Shown: positions 57,080-64,000 of the stretch, piece after piece | Position numbering within the stretch: the stretch's first letter is position 1 | Layout of the letters: each line of letters begins with the position of its first letter | Assembly: GCA_017437755.1 (NCBI GenBank) | Contig: JAFRXI010000010.1 | Location: forward strand, 52,464 to 116,463 | DNA length: 64,000 bases | Direction of reading: 5' to 3' | Source: Bacteroidales bacterium | GTDB taxonomy: Bacteria > Bacteroidota > Bacteroidia > Bacteroidales > UBA932 | The notes under the pieces: generated by a model | The model's input: the letters and a program-made list of their open reading frames with translations, nothing else | Database searches by the model: none | Told to the model about the DNA's origin: nothing | Made by a program: the position numbers and the translations under genes

Positions 57080-58111
57080 ATGGCTAAAGAAGTAGAGAAG
57101 ACCGGGGCCGACATCAATGCAGCTAAGCTGAAAGCGCTGCAGGCCACCATCGACAAGATCGAGAAGGACTACGGCAAGGGCACCATCATGAAGCTGGGAG
57201 ATCAGCCGGAGTGGGACGAGAAGCAGGTTATTCCAAGCGGCAGCATCGCCCTGGACCATGCGCTCGGCATCGGTGGTTATCCCAAGGGAAGGATCATTGA
57301 GATCTATGGTCCAGAATCCAGCGGCAAGACCACCCTCGCCATCCATGCAATCGCAGAGGCGCAGAAAAGCGGAGGGATAGCCGCGATGATCGACGCGGAA
57401 CACGCGTTTGACAGGACCTATGCAAAGGCTCTGGGCGTTGACCTGGAGACCCTCCTGATTTCACAGCCCGACAACGGCGAGCAGGCCCTTGAGATTGCCG
57501 ACAACCTCATCCGCAGCGGCGCCATCGACATCGTCGTCATCGACTCGGTCGCCGCCCTTACCCCCAAGGCGGAAATCGAGGGCGAGATGGGCGACAACAA
57601 AGTCGGGCTCCAGGCCAGGCTGATGAGCCAGGCTCTCCGTAAGCTCACCGCAAACATTTCAAAGACAGGCACTTGCTGCATCTTCATCAACCAGCTCCGC
57701 GAGAAGATCGGCATAATGTTCGGCAACCCTGAAACCACCACCGGCGGAAACGCCCTCAAGTTCTACGCCTCGGTCCGCCTGGATGTCCGCAGGACCACCC
57801 AGATCAAGGACGGAGACGAGGCCCTGGGCAACCGCACCAGGGTAAAGGTGGTGAAGAACAAGATGGCTCCGCCATTCAAGAAGGCCGAGTTCGACATCGT
57901 CTTCGGCGAGGGAATCTCCCGCATCGGAGAGATCCTGGACCTTGGCGTGGAATACGGAATCATCGTGAAGAGCGGTTCGTGGTTCAGCTACAACGATTCC
58001 AAGCTGGCCCAGGGCCGTGAAGCCGCCAAGCAGATCATCGCCGACAACCCCGAACTCGCCGAGGAGATCGAGGCAAAGATCCGCCAGTACCTGAAGGGAG
58101 TGAAGGACTAG
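57080..58111 (+). CDS. recA: Recombinase RecA
   Basis: A 343-residue RecA: Walker [10 protein letters not shown] near residue 76, Walker [21 protein letters not shown] near 151, loop L2 region [20 protein letters not shown] near 213. It catalyses strand exchange in homologous recombination and promotes the SOS response where one exists. The start is ATG 57080, giving MAKEVEK; a longer in-frame extension carries the promoter and is not coding. A strong terminator follows. Confidence 0.98.
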   Translation: MAKEVEKTGADINAAKLKALQATIDKIEKDYGKGTIMKLGDQPEWDEKQVIPSGSIALDHALGIGGYPKGRIIEIYGPESSGKTTLAIHAIAEAQKSGGIAAMIDAEHAFDRTYAKALGVDLETLLISQPDNGEQALEIADNLIRSGAIDIVVIDSVAALTPKAEIEGEMGDNKVGLQARLMSQALRKLTANISKTGTCCIFINQLREKIGIMFGNPETTTGGNALKFYASVRLDVRRTTQIKDGDEALGNRTRVKVVKNKMAPPFKKAEFDIVFGEGISRIGEILDLGVEYGIIVKSGSWFSYNDSKLAQGREAAKQIIADNPELAEEIEAKIRQYLKGVKD

Positions 58112-58134
58112 TCCTCCTGCCCTCCTACATGCAA

Positions 58135-58171
58135 TCAGGTGCACCCTTGACCGGGTGCACCTGAATTTTTG
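58135..58171 (+). terminator. Rho-independent terminator after recA
   Basis: TCAGGTGCACCC and GGGTGCACCTGA form a perfect 12-base-pair stem with a six-base loop, followed by ATTTTT. Confidence 0.92.
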
Positions 58172-58194
58172 GTCACCTGGACAAAACGGATTGT

Positions 58195-58764
58195 CTAGTC
58201 TTCCGCCAAAGCCTTGTTGTAGCACTCGCGGCAAAGCGGTTCGTACACGTCCTTTTCACCAAGGACCACGAGTTTCTTGCTCTGACTGAGACGATGGGAA
58301 TGGTTGGCCAGGTTACCGCAGCGGACGCAGATGGCATGGACCTTCTGCACATCCTCGGCAATTGCAAGCAGGCCGGGAATGGGGCCGAAAGGCTTGCCTA
58401 GATAGTCCGTATCCAATCCGGCCACAATGACGCGGACGCCGCGGTTAGCCAGGGTCTGGGCCACTTCAACGAGGCTTTCGTCAAAGAACTGGGCCTCGTC
58501 TATTCCCACCACCTGTACATCGGGATCGATCTGAAGCATCCTCGCAGGGTTCTTGATGGGAGTGCAGGAAATGCTGTGGGAATCATGTGAAACCACATCC
58601 AGGTCAGAGTAGCGCTTGTCGATGGTGGGCTTGAAGGTTGCTATCTTCTGCTTTGCGAACTGGGCCCTCTTGAGCCTGCGGATGAGTTCCTCGGTCTTGC
58701 CCGAGAACATCGAGCCGCAAATAACTTCGATGCAGCCCGATTTTTTTGTATTTTCTGAAAACAT
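58195..58764 (-). CDS. tdk: Thymidine kinase
   Basis: About 189 residues, a type II thymidine kinase that phosphorylates thymidine to dTMP. The P-loop is [14 protein letters not shown], the Walker B region is [21 protein letters not shown], and the zinc ribbon has CVRCGN and CRECY. The start MFSENTK at 58764 is chosen over an extension of 13 codons because the extension runs through the divergent promoter. It is convergent with recA across the terminator. Confidence 0.93.
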   Translation of the reverse strand: MFSENTKKSGCIEVICGSMFSGKTEELIRRLKRAQFAKQKIATFKPTIDKRYSDLDVVSHDSHSISCTPIKNPARMLQIDPDVQVVGIDEAQFFDESLVEVAQTLANRGVRVIVAGLDTDYLGKPFGPIPGLLAIAEDVQKVHAICVRCGNLANHSHRLSQSKKLVVLGEKDVYEPLCRECYNKALAED

Positions 58765-58769
58765 TTCCC

Positions 58770-58777
58770 TACTTTTG
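58770..58777 (+). promoter_or_regulatory. -7 element of the acidic coiled-coil protein gene
   Basis: TACTTTTG, with TTG at 58746-58748 (21-base spacer). It lies between the tdk start and the divergent gene. Confidence 0.5.
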
Positions 58778-58790
58778 TGGTTGACGAATG

Positions 58791-58798
58791 CAAATATA
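58791..58798 (-). promoter_or_regulatory. -7 element of tdk
   Basis: TATATTTG on the minus strand. It overlaps the region downstream of the plus-strand promoter, so the two promoters cross. Confidence 0.55.
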
Positions 58799-58805
58799 GT
58801 CAAAT

Positions 58806-59489
58806 ATGGAGAATAACTGCAAAGAAATCCTCGCGGAAATTCGCACCTCGATAGACAATCTCAAGGAAAGGCTCGCCGAACTGGAGGCCAAGCTGGCCGC
58901 GCTCGAAAGCCAGGCCCAGGCGGAGCCGGTTGAAGCCCAAGGCCCGGTAGACATCAGCGACGCCGACATCGACATTACCGATGACATCCCCCAGGAATTC
59001 GTCCAGGAGGCGCCCTCCGCACCGGAAGAGCCTGTGACGGAAGAAGTTCCGGTGATAGAGGAAGTTCCCGTCGTAGAGGAACCCGTGGTTGAGCCTGTCC
59101 CGGTGGTTGAAGAAGCCCCGGCGGTTCAGGAGGCTCCTGCGGCACCGGAAGAGCCCGTGGCGGAACCCGCTCCCCAGCCCAAGCCAAGGGCCCGGAAGCC
59201 CAAGGTCTCCGACGAGGGCCATGCCGCCGTTCCCGCCTGGAAGACCGACAAGCCCGGGGCACCGGTCAAGAACATCCGCAGCGCCATATCCCTCTACGAC
59301 AGGGCCCTGTTCATCAACACCCTGTTCAAGGAGGACTACAGCCAGTACGACAAAACCATAGCTGACCTCAACGCCATGACGGACATGGATGAGGCCGAGG
59401 CCTATCTGGCCGAACGGTTTCCGGACTGGCCCGCCTCATCCGACGTCGTCTACCGTTTCATGATGTCGGTCAGGAAAAAGCTCGGCTGA
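58806..59489 (+). CDS. Hypothetical coiled-coil protein with acidic Pro/Val/Glu repeat
   Basis: A 227-residue cytoplasmic-looking protein. Residues 7-38 form a coiled coil ([20 protein letters not shown]); residues of about 60-125 are a Glu/Pro/Val repeat ([19 protein letters not shown]) with no fixed fold expected. A short basic patch (KPRARKPK) follows, and the C-terminal 80 residues are a helical domain ([33 protein letters not shown]). The domain resembles C-terminal segments found in unnamed Bacteroidota proteins located before rsmI. Its ORF ends on the first base of rsmI (overlap of one). Function unknown. Confidence 0.75.
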   Translation: MENNCKEILAEIRTSIDNLKERLAELEAKLAALESQAQAEPVEAQGPVDISDADIDITDDIPQEFVQEAPSAPEEPVTEEVPVIEEVPVVEEPVVEPVPVVEEAPAVQEAPAAPEEPVAEPAPQPKPRARKPKVSDEGHAAVPAWKTDKPGAPVKNIRSAISLYDRALFINTLFKEDYSQYDKTIADLNAMTDMDEAEAYLAERFPDWPASSDVVYRFMMSVRKKLG

Positions 59490-60232
59490 TGGCCGGAAAG
59501 CTCTATATCGTCCCAACCCCGGTGGGCAACCTGGAAGACATGACTTTCAGGGCGGTTAGGATATTGAAGGAAGCGGACCTGATACTTGCGGAAGACACCA
59601 GGACCACCTCGGTCCTGCTCCAGAAGTACGACATCCACGTTCCCCTAAAATCGCACCACAAATTCAACGAACACCAGACGGTTTCCCTCGTGAAGGACAG
59701 GATAGTTGGAGGGCTGGACGTGGCGCTCGTAAGCGACGCCGGCACTCCCGGAATCTCCGACCCAGGCTTCCTCCTGGTAAGGACCTGTGCCGAGGAAGGC
59801 ATTGAGGTTCAGACACTTCCCGGTCCCACTGCATGCATTCCGGCGCTGGTTTCGTCCGGACTTCCCTGCGACCGGTTCTGCTTTGAAGGATTCCTTCCTG
59901 TGAAGAAAGGACGCCAGACCCTCCTGGAGGAACTCTCCACGGAGAAGAGGACGATGGTCTTCTACGAATCCCCCTACCGCCTGGCAAAGACACTTACCCA
60001 GATGGCGGAACATTGGGGTGCAGACCGCAGGGCTTCGGTAGCGAGGGAGATTTCCAAGATCCATGAGCAGCATCACAGGGGAACGCTCGGGGAACTTGCC
60101 GCATGGTTCACGGAGAATGAACCAAAAGGAGAAATAGTAATAATTGTAGCCGGTGCCCCGGAGAGGGAGCGCGGGTCAAAGAAGAGAAGGTATGAAGATG
60201 TTGAGACGGCCCGCACCCAAGGCGGGCAATGA
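59489..60232 (+). CDS. rsmI: 16S rRNA (cytidine1402-2'-O)-methyltransferase
   Basis: A 247-residue methyltransferase of the tetrapyrrole-methylase fold. Family blocks are YIVPTPVGNLEDMTFRAV at the start, LAEDTRTT, SDAGTPGISDPGF and PGPTACIPALVSSGLP. RsmI adds the 2'-O-methyl group to C1402 in the decoding centre of 16S rRNA. Its 3' end overlaps the following helix-hairpin-helix gene by about 40 bases. Confidence 0.95.
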   Translation: MAGKLYIVPTPVGNLEDMTFRAVRILKEADLILAEDTRTTSVLLQKYDIHVPLKSHHKFNEHQTVSLVKDRIVGGLDVALVSDAGTPGISDPGFLLVRTCAEEGIEVQTLPGPTACIPALVSSGLPCDRFCFEGFLPVKKGRQTLLEELSTEKRTMVFYESPYRLAKTLTQMAEHWGADRRASVAREISKIHEQHHRGTLGELAAWFTENEPKGEIVIIVAGAPERERGSKKRRYEDVETARTQGGQ

Positions 60233-61100
60233 CCCGGAACAGACCGGGGGCGGACTGAAAGGCTCGTTCGCCATCGGGGCAATCGCCCTTGTATTCCTTG
60301 TAACAGGCTATCAGACAGCCCTTTTTGTAAACAGGGCGGCAGTGATGCATGCCGTTGCCGCAGCAGCCCGGCCCGACACCGTTTTCATCCGGGCCGACAG
60401 CATGGATGTCCCTGCGGCTGCCACCCCCGCCCCGGACATCCCCCGCAGGAGTTCCCGGCGGAGCACTGAAGCAAAGGAAGCTGTAAGGAAGTTCATCCCC
60501 CGGAAAGTGGAGAGTTTCCGGTTCGACCCCAACACCGTGTCGGTCGACGACCTGGTCCGGCTGGGGTTCTCCCCCCGTCAGGCCCAGGCCATAGACAATT
60601 ACCGGAAAAAGGGAGGCCGGTTCCGCCGCAAGTCCGACTTTGCAAAGTCCTATGTAGTAGCCGATTCCGTCTATGAGCGGCTTGAAAGATGGATTACCAT
60701 ACCAAGGCTTGACCTCAACTCGGCCGACTCCGCTGCTTTCGAGGCCCTCCCCGGGATAGGTCCCTGGTTCGCATCGGCGATGGTTTCTTTCCGGGAGAGG
60801 CTGGGAGGCTATTCCGGGACGTGGCAGCTACTGGATATCAAGAACTTCGGCGAGGACAGGTACAATTCCCTTAAGGACCTCGTAGAGGTGAGGAAGACAA
60901 GGCCCTTCCCACTTTGGACCGCTCCTGAAGACGTGCTGTCATCCCATCCGTACATCGGGCGCCACGGGGCAAAGGGTATAATCCTTTTCAGGGACAACAA
61001 TCCCTCCCGGGAATGGACGGTCGGGAACATTATGAAAGCGGGCATCCTTCCGGAGGAGGACGCCCGCAAACTCGCAAGGTGCATCATCGAAGCTCCCTAA
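60192..61100 (+). CDS. ComEA-like helix-hairpin-helix protein
   Basis: About 302 residues: one N-terminal membrane helix (FAIGAIALVFLVTGYQTALF near residue 30), a Ser/Arg/Ala-rich linker, then repeated helix-hairpin-helix units (VSVDDLVRLGFSPRQAQAID; LNSADSAAFEALPGIGPWFA; FGEDRYNSLKD). This is the layout of ComEA-type DNA-binding proteins. The DNA would be bound in the periplasm. Start is uncertain between 60192 and 60198; either way it overlaps rsmI. Its 3' end overlaps the convergent xerD-like gene by four bases. Confidence 0.82.
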   Translation: MKMLRRPAPKAGNDPEQTGGGLKGSFAIGAIALVFLVTGYQTALFVNRAAVMHAVAAAARPDTVFIRADSMDVPAAATPAPDIPRRSSRRSTEAKEAVRKFIPRKVESFRFDPNTVSVDDLVRLGFSPRQAQAIDNYRKKGGRFRRKSDFAKSYVVADSVYERLERWITIPRLDLNSADSAAFEALPGIGPWFASAMVSFRERLGGYSGTWQLLDIKNFGEDRYNSLKDLVEVRKTRPFPLWTAPEDVLSSHPYIGRHGAKGIILFRDNNPSREWTVGNIMKAGILPEEDARKLARCIIEAP

Positions 61101-61972
61101 GGCCTTGGATGATGGGACCTTATGTCTCCCTGCCAGGTCTTTGAATCCATGTGGGTATAGATCTCCGTGGTAAGGATGCTCTCATGCCCCAGCATTTCCT
61201 GGACCGCCCTGAGGTCGGCTCCGTTCTCAACCAGATGGGTGGCAAACGAATGACGGAAGGTATGGGGCGATATCTCCTTTTGGACTCCCGCCGCCATCGC
61301 ATACCGCTTGACCATGTTGAAAACCGAAACCCGGCTGAGAGGCCTCCCGTAACGGTTCAGGAAAAGGATGTCGGAATACTCACCGGAAACTCCGTCAATC
61401 CGTCCCCCGGCAAGATAGCCGCTAACCGCCGTCGCTGCCGCTTCCCCCAGGGGAACGATCCGCTGCTTGTTCCCCTTGCCGATCACCTTGACAAACCCCT
61501 CGTCGAGGTATACCATGGATATCCGAAGGGATACGACCTCCGAAACCCTGAGGCCGCAGCCGTAGAGTACTTCCAGGATTGCCCTGTCCCTGAGACCCTG
61601 CGGAGAGGAGGTGTCAACCACCTCTATTATAGCCGTAACTTCCTCTACCGAAAGCACTTCCGGGAGGTATCGGCCAAGTTTGGGCGAAGCTATTCCGTCG
61701 CAGGGATTCTCAGTGCGCATACCCTCCATCACCGTCCAGGTGAAGAAGGAGCGGATTCCGCTCAGCATCCTGGCCTGGGACCGTTTTGAAAGTCCGTCGT
61801 CCAGGGCGACGAGATAATCCTCGACGTCGGCGGCCTCAATTTCTTCAGGCCTGCGGCCGCAATGATCCAGGAAAGCCGCGACATCGGAGACGTATGAAGC
61901 CACCGTATTGCCGGAGAGCCCCTTTTCAAGCGAAAGATAATATTTGTAATCCTTCAGGACCCTGTCCATCAC
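61097..61972 (-). CDS. xerD: Tyrosine recombinase, XerD type
   Basis: A 291-residue tyrosine recombinase. An N-terminal SAM-like core-binding domain (YYLSLEKGLSGNTVASYVSD) precedes the catalytic domain with Arg in YGCGLRVSE (near residue 143), HTFRHSFATHL (near 237), GHESILTT and the nucleophile Tyr in EIYTHM (near 275). It is full length for XerC/XerD and has no integrase-specific features, so a chromosome-dimer role is likely. The D assignment follows from overall resemblance and is not certain. It overlaps the M49 peptidase gene by four bases. Confidence 0.85.
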   Translation of the reverse strand: MMDRVLKDYKYYLSLEKGLSGNTVASYVSDVAAFLDHCGRRPEEIEAADVEDYLVALDDGLSKRSQARMLSGIRSFFTWTVMEGMRTENPCDGIASPKLGRYLPEVLSVEEVTAIIEVVDTSSPQGLRDRAILEVLYGCGLRVSEVVSLRISMVYLDEGFVKVIGKGNKQRIVPLGEAAATAVSGYLAGGRIDGVSGEYSDILFLNRYGRPLSRVSVFNMVKRYAMAAGVQKEISPHTFRHSFATHLVENGADLRAVQEMLGHESILTTEIYTHMDSKTWQGDIRSHHPRP

Positions 61973-63972
61973 AAAGTGGAGTACTTCTTCCCGTAGGAAA
62001 GCATCTGGCCCAGGTAATCGGAAGTGTAAACCACATCGTAATCAACGACTTTACCCTTCTTGACCACAGGGACGATATCGGGATTCACAAAGCCTCCGTA
62101 GGGTTTTAGTCCAAGTGCGTCGTAACGTTCCTTCACCTCCTTGTGGAGCACGGGGTCGATGTTGACCGCATATTTCTCCACCAGTGCCTTTCCGGCCTTG
62201 TAGTCGCCTTCCGACTTTATCCTCTGGATTTCACCCAGCAGACGTCCGAAAAGTCCCCTCAGGGCCTGGTAATCATTTACCACGAAATACGTTTTCCCGT
62301 CCCGCACCTTCTTCTCTATCACATTGTCCGCGGCACCCTGCTCATAGCACCATTCGGCAATGAGTTTACGGTTCTGCATATGCGCCTCGGTGTTCTGGCG
62401 TCCAAGCTCAACCCTGTTGAACTGAACCATCATCCCGTTGCGTATATAATTGGAATACTGGGCTTTATAAGCCTCTGGAGAAGGCATTATACCAAGTTCC
62501 ACCATCTTGGGATCGGCACAGTAATAGAGTCCGAAAAGGTCGGCCCTGGCTTCTTCCAGGGCTGAGGCGTATTCCCCCATGGCCGTTGAGGATACCCCGG
62601 GAAGAAGCTGTCCGGAGCCATGTCCCAGGCACTCGTGAAGGTCGGTATGGATCTCGTCGGCCACGGTGCCCCACTCACGGTAGAGCGCCTTCTCCTCGTC
62701 GGACCACGCGAATTCGTCCAGGACGTTCCTGGGCAATTCCCGCGCCGCATAGTCGTAGGCATGTGTTATATTTGCGATGGTCACCGACTTGGAACCGTGC
62801 TCCTTCCTTATCCAGTCGGCATTGGGGAGGTTGATACCGATGGGGGTTGAAGGATAGCTGTCCCCGGCGAGGCAAACGGCATTCACCACCTTGGCCGATA
62901 TCCCCTTGACGGTCTTCTTGCGGAACCTGGAGTCCACCGGCGAGTGGTCCTCAAACCACTGCGCCTCGCGGCTGAGTATCTCCGTCCTTGCGGAAGCTAC
63001 TGAATCCTTGATGTTTACATATCCTTCCCAGGAGCCTTTCCGGCCCAGGGGATCATTGTAATCCTCAACGAACCCGTTTATGAAATCAACCTTTCCAAGG
63101 GTGTCCTTCACCCACTCGATGTTGAACTCGTCCCAGATCCTCAGGTCGCCGGTACGGTAATACTCCTGGAGAAGAGAGATTGCGCGGACCTGTATGTCGT
63201 TCTCGGCAACAGCCTTGGCCTTCTCAAGTTCCCCGCAGATCTTTTCCAGGGCAGGACCATAGATCCCGCCCACCTTCCAGGGCTCCTCGTGCACGGCTCC
63301 GTCAGGGCCCTTCACGACCTTGGTGTTAAGGCCATAGGACACCGGTTCGGGGTCGGAAGGGTCGGCCAGCGAGGCATAATACGCCTCTACCTCCTCCCTT
63401 GTCACACCTTCGTAAAAATTTACCGACGAGAGACTTACGATGTCGCCGGTCTTGGATGTGGAACGCCTCTGGAGGTACTTTTCCTTATCATATATCACAT
63501 CCAGCAGCGCCTCGGAGTCCCGGACACCGGAAGCAGCCATCAGCGATGCAAAGTACTCCCTGTCGCACTCGGGGAAGAACTTGTCCTCGGCATAGTGATG
63601 GTGGATCCCGTTGGAGAAGAAAAGCCGCTTGGCGTAGACGGTGAACTGGGCGAAGCTGTCGGAACCGCGGTCGCCCTTGTAGTTCTGGAATATGGCTTCC
63701 ACCGCCTTCCGTATAGGGAGGTTCCAGCGGCAGTTCTGGTCCCAGAGGATGTCCCTTCCGTATTTTGCCGCCTCGGCCAGATGATAGGCGTACTCCTTCT
63801 GCTGCAGCGTCAGGTCCTCCCATCCGGGGATGGTATAGCGCATGACCTTGAGGTCGGCAAACTGGTCTATCTGATACTTGAAATCCTCCGCACCCTCTTT
63901 TTCCCTTGTGCCGCAGGCGGAAATTGCGGTGGCCATTGAAACGGCAACCATGATTTTGAATAACTTGTCCAT
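61969..63972 (-). CDS. Dipeptidyl peptidase III-like (M49) lipoprotein
   Basis: A 667-residue exported zinc peptidase with a lipoprotein signal (TAISACGTR, Cys near residue 20). The M49 motifs are HECLGH (near residue 446), a HExxxH-like site with the extra residue typical of the family, and EEARAD (near 475) for the third zinc ligand. M49 enzymes remove dipeptides from the N-terminus of short peptides. Bacteroidota versions are often exported as here. It starts close to the window edge and has its own promoter. Confidence 0.9.
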   Translation of the reverse strand: MDKLFKIMVAVSMATAISACGTREKEGAEDFKYQIDQFADLKVMRYTIPGWEDLTLQQKEYAYHLAEAAKYGRDILWDQNCRWNLPIRKAVEAIFQNYKGDRGSDSFAQFTVYAKRLFFSNGIHHHYAEDKFFPECDREYFASLMAASGVRDSEALLDVIYDKEKYLQRRSTSKTGDIVSLSSVNFYEGVTREEVEAYYASLADPSDPEPVSYGLNTKVVKGPDGAVHEEPWKVGGIYGPALEKICGELEKAKAVAENDIQVRAISLLQEYYRTGDLRIWDEFNIEWVKDTLGKVDFINGFVEDYNDPLGRKGSWEGYVNIKDSVASARTEILSREAQWFEDHSPVDSRFRKKTVKGISAKVVNAVCLAGDSYPSTPIGINLPNADWIRKEHGSKSVTIANITHAYDYAARELPRNVLDEFAWSDEEKALYREWGTVADEIHTDLHECLGHGSGQLLPGVSSTAMGEYASALEEARADLFGLYYCADPKMVELGIMPSPEAYKAQYSNYIRNGMMVQFNRVELGRQNTEAHMQNRKLIAEWCYEQGAADNVIEKKVRDGKTYFVVNDYQALRGLFGRLLGEIQRIKSEGDYKAGKALVEKYAVNIDPVLHKEVKERYDALGLKPYGGFVNPDIVPVVKKGKVVDYDVVYTSDYLGQMLSYGKKYSTL

Positions 63973-63986
63973 TATCCTTGTTTTTA

Positions 63987-63994
63987 CAAATATA
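63987..63994 (-). promoter_or_regulatory. -7 element of the M49 peptidase gene
   Basis: TATATTTG on the minus strand, 14 bases before the start codon; the -33 region runs to or past the end of the window. Confidence 0.5.
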
Positions 63995-64000
63995 TGAAAA

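Overview
The window looks like chromosome of a member of the Bacteroidales (Bacteroidota) of moderately high GC. The grounds are a SusC/SusD pair, many lipoprotein signal peptides on large secreted glycoside hydrolases, the Bacteroides aerotolerance (Bat) operon, and promoters of the Bacteroides type (TTG, a 19-21 base spacer, then TAnnTTTG). The genus cannot be fixed from sequence alone. No rRNA, tRNA, CRISPR array or insertion sequence was seen.

Layout. 1-7.8 kb: moxR (5' end cut off), a DUF58 gene and batA, batB, batC and a fused batD-batE, a membrane stress or aerotolerance operon. 7.8-12.8 kb: two convergent secreted GH2 enzymes. 12.8-17.2 kb: a gene remnant, a hipBA-type toxin-antitoxin pair with repeated operator-like boxes, a GH3 lipoprotein and a decayed fragment of a second GH3 gene. 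17.2-21.6 kb: a class II Fic protein, then a small LuxR-type HTH protein with two exported proteins, divergent from a TPR-membrane-HTH regulator. 21.6-23.5 kb: kdgK-eda, the lower Entner-Doudoroff branch. 23.5-27.9 kb: two divergent surface lipoproteins that share a beta-helix-like segment.

27.9-47.4 kb is the most interesting part: a polysaccharide-utilisation locus under one LacI-type regulator. It holds a secreted FG-GAP/VCBS protein, SusC, SusD, two further surface lipoproteins, two sialidase-like Asp-box proteins (one fused to a YhcH/NanQ-type domain) and a tight cytoplasmic operon: a DapA/NanA-family aldolase, an SSS sodium:solute symporter, a ribokinase-like PfkB kinase, a SIS-only KdsD-like arabinose-5-phosphate isomerase and a FucU/RbsD mutarotase. 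Read together these fit catabolism of 3-deoxy-D-manno-octulosonate (Kdo): release by the sialidase-like enzymes, import, aldolase cleavage to pyruvate plus D-arabinose, phosphorylation to arabinose 5-phosphate and isomerisation to ribulose 5-phosphate. The genes that would mark N-acetylneuraminate use are absent from the window. Four copies of a LacI-type palindrome lie in front of the FG-GAP gene, susC, the aldolase operon and the lacI gene itself. The Kdo assignment is inference and needs biochemical or comparative tests.

47.4-64 kb: a GH99-like (WbsX-type) lipoprotein, a CstA-type transporter and a HerA-like ATPase, followed by housekeeping genes: PHP phosphoesterase, recX, a patatin-BamA phospholipase, rlmN, recA, tdk, rsmI, a ComEA-like helix-hairpin-helix protein, a XerD-type recombinase and an M49 dipeptidyl peptidase III lipoprotein.
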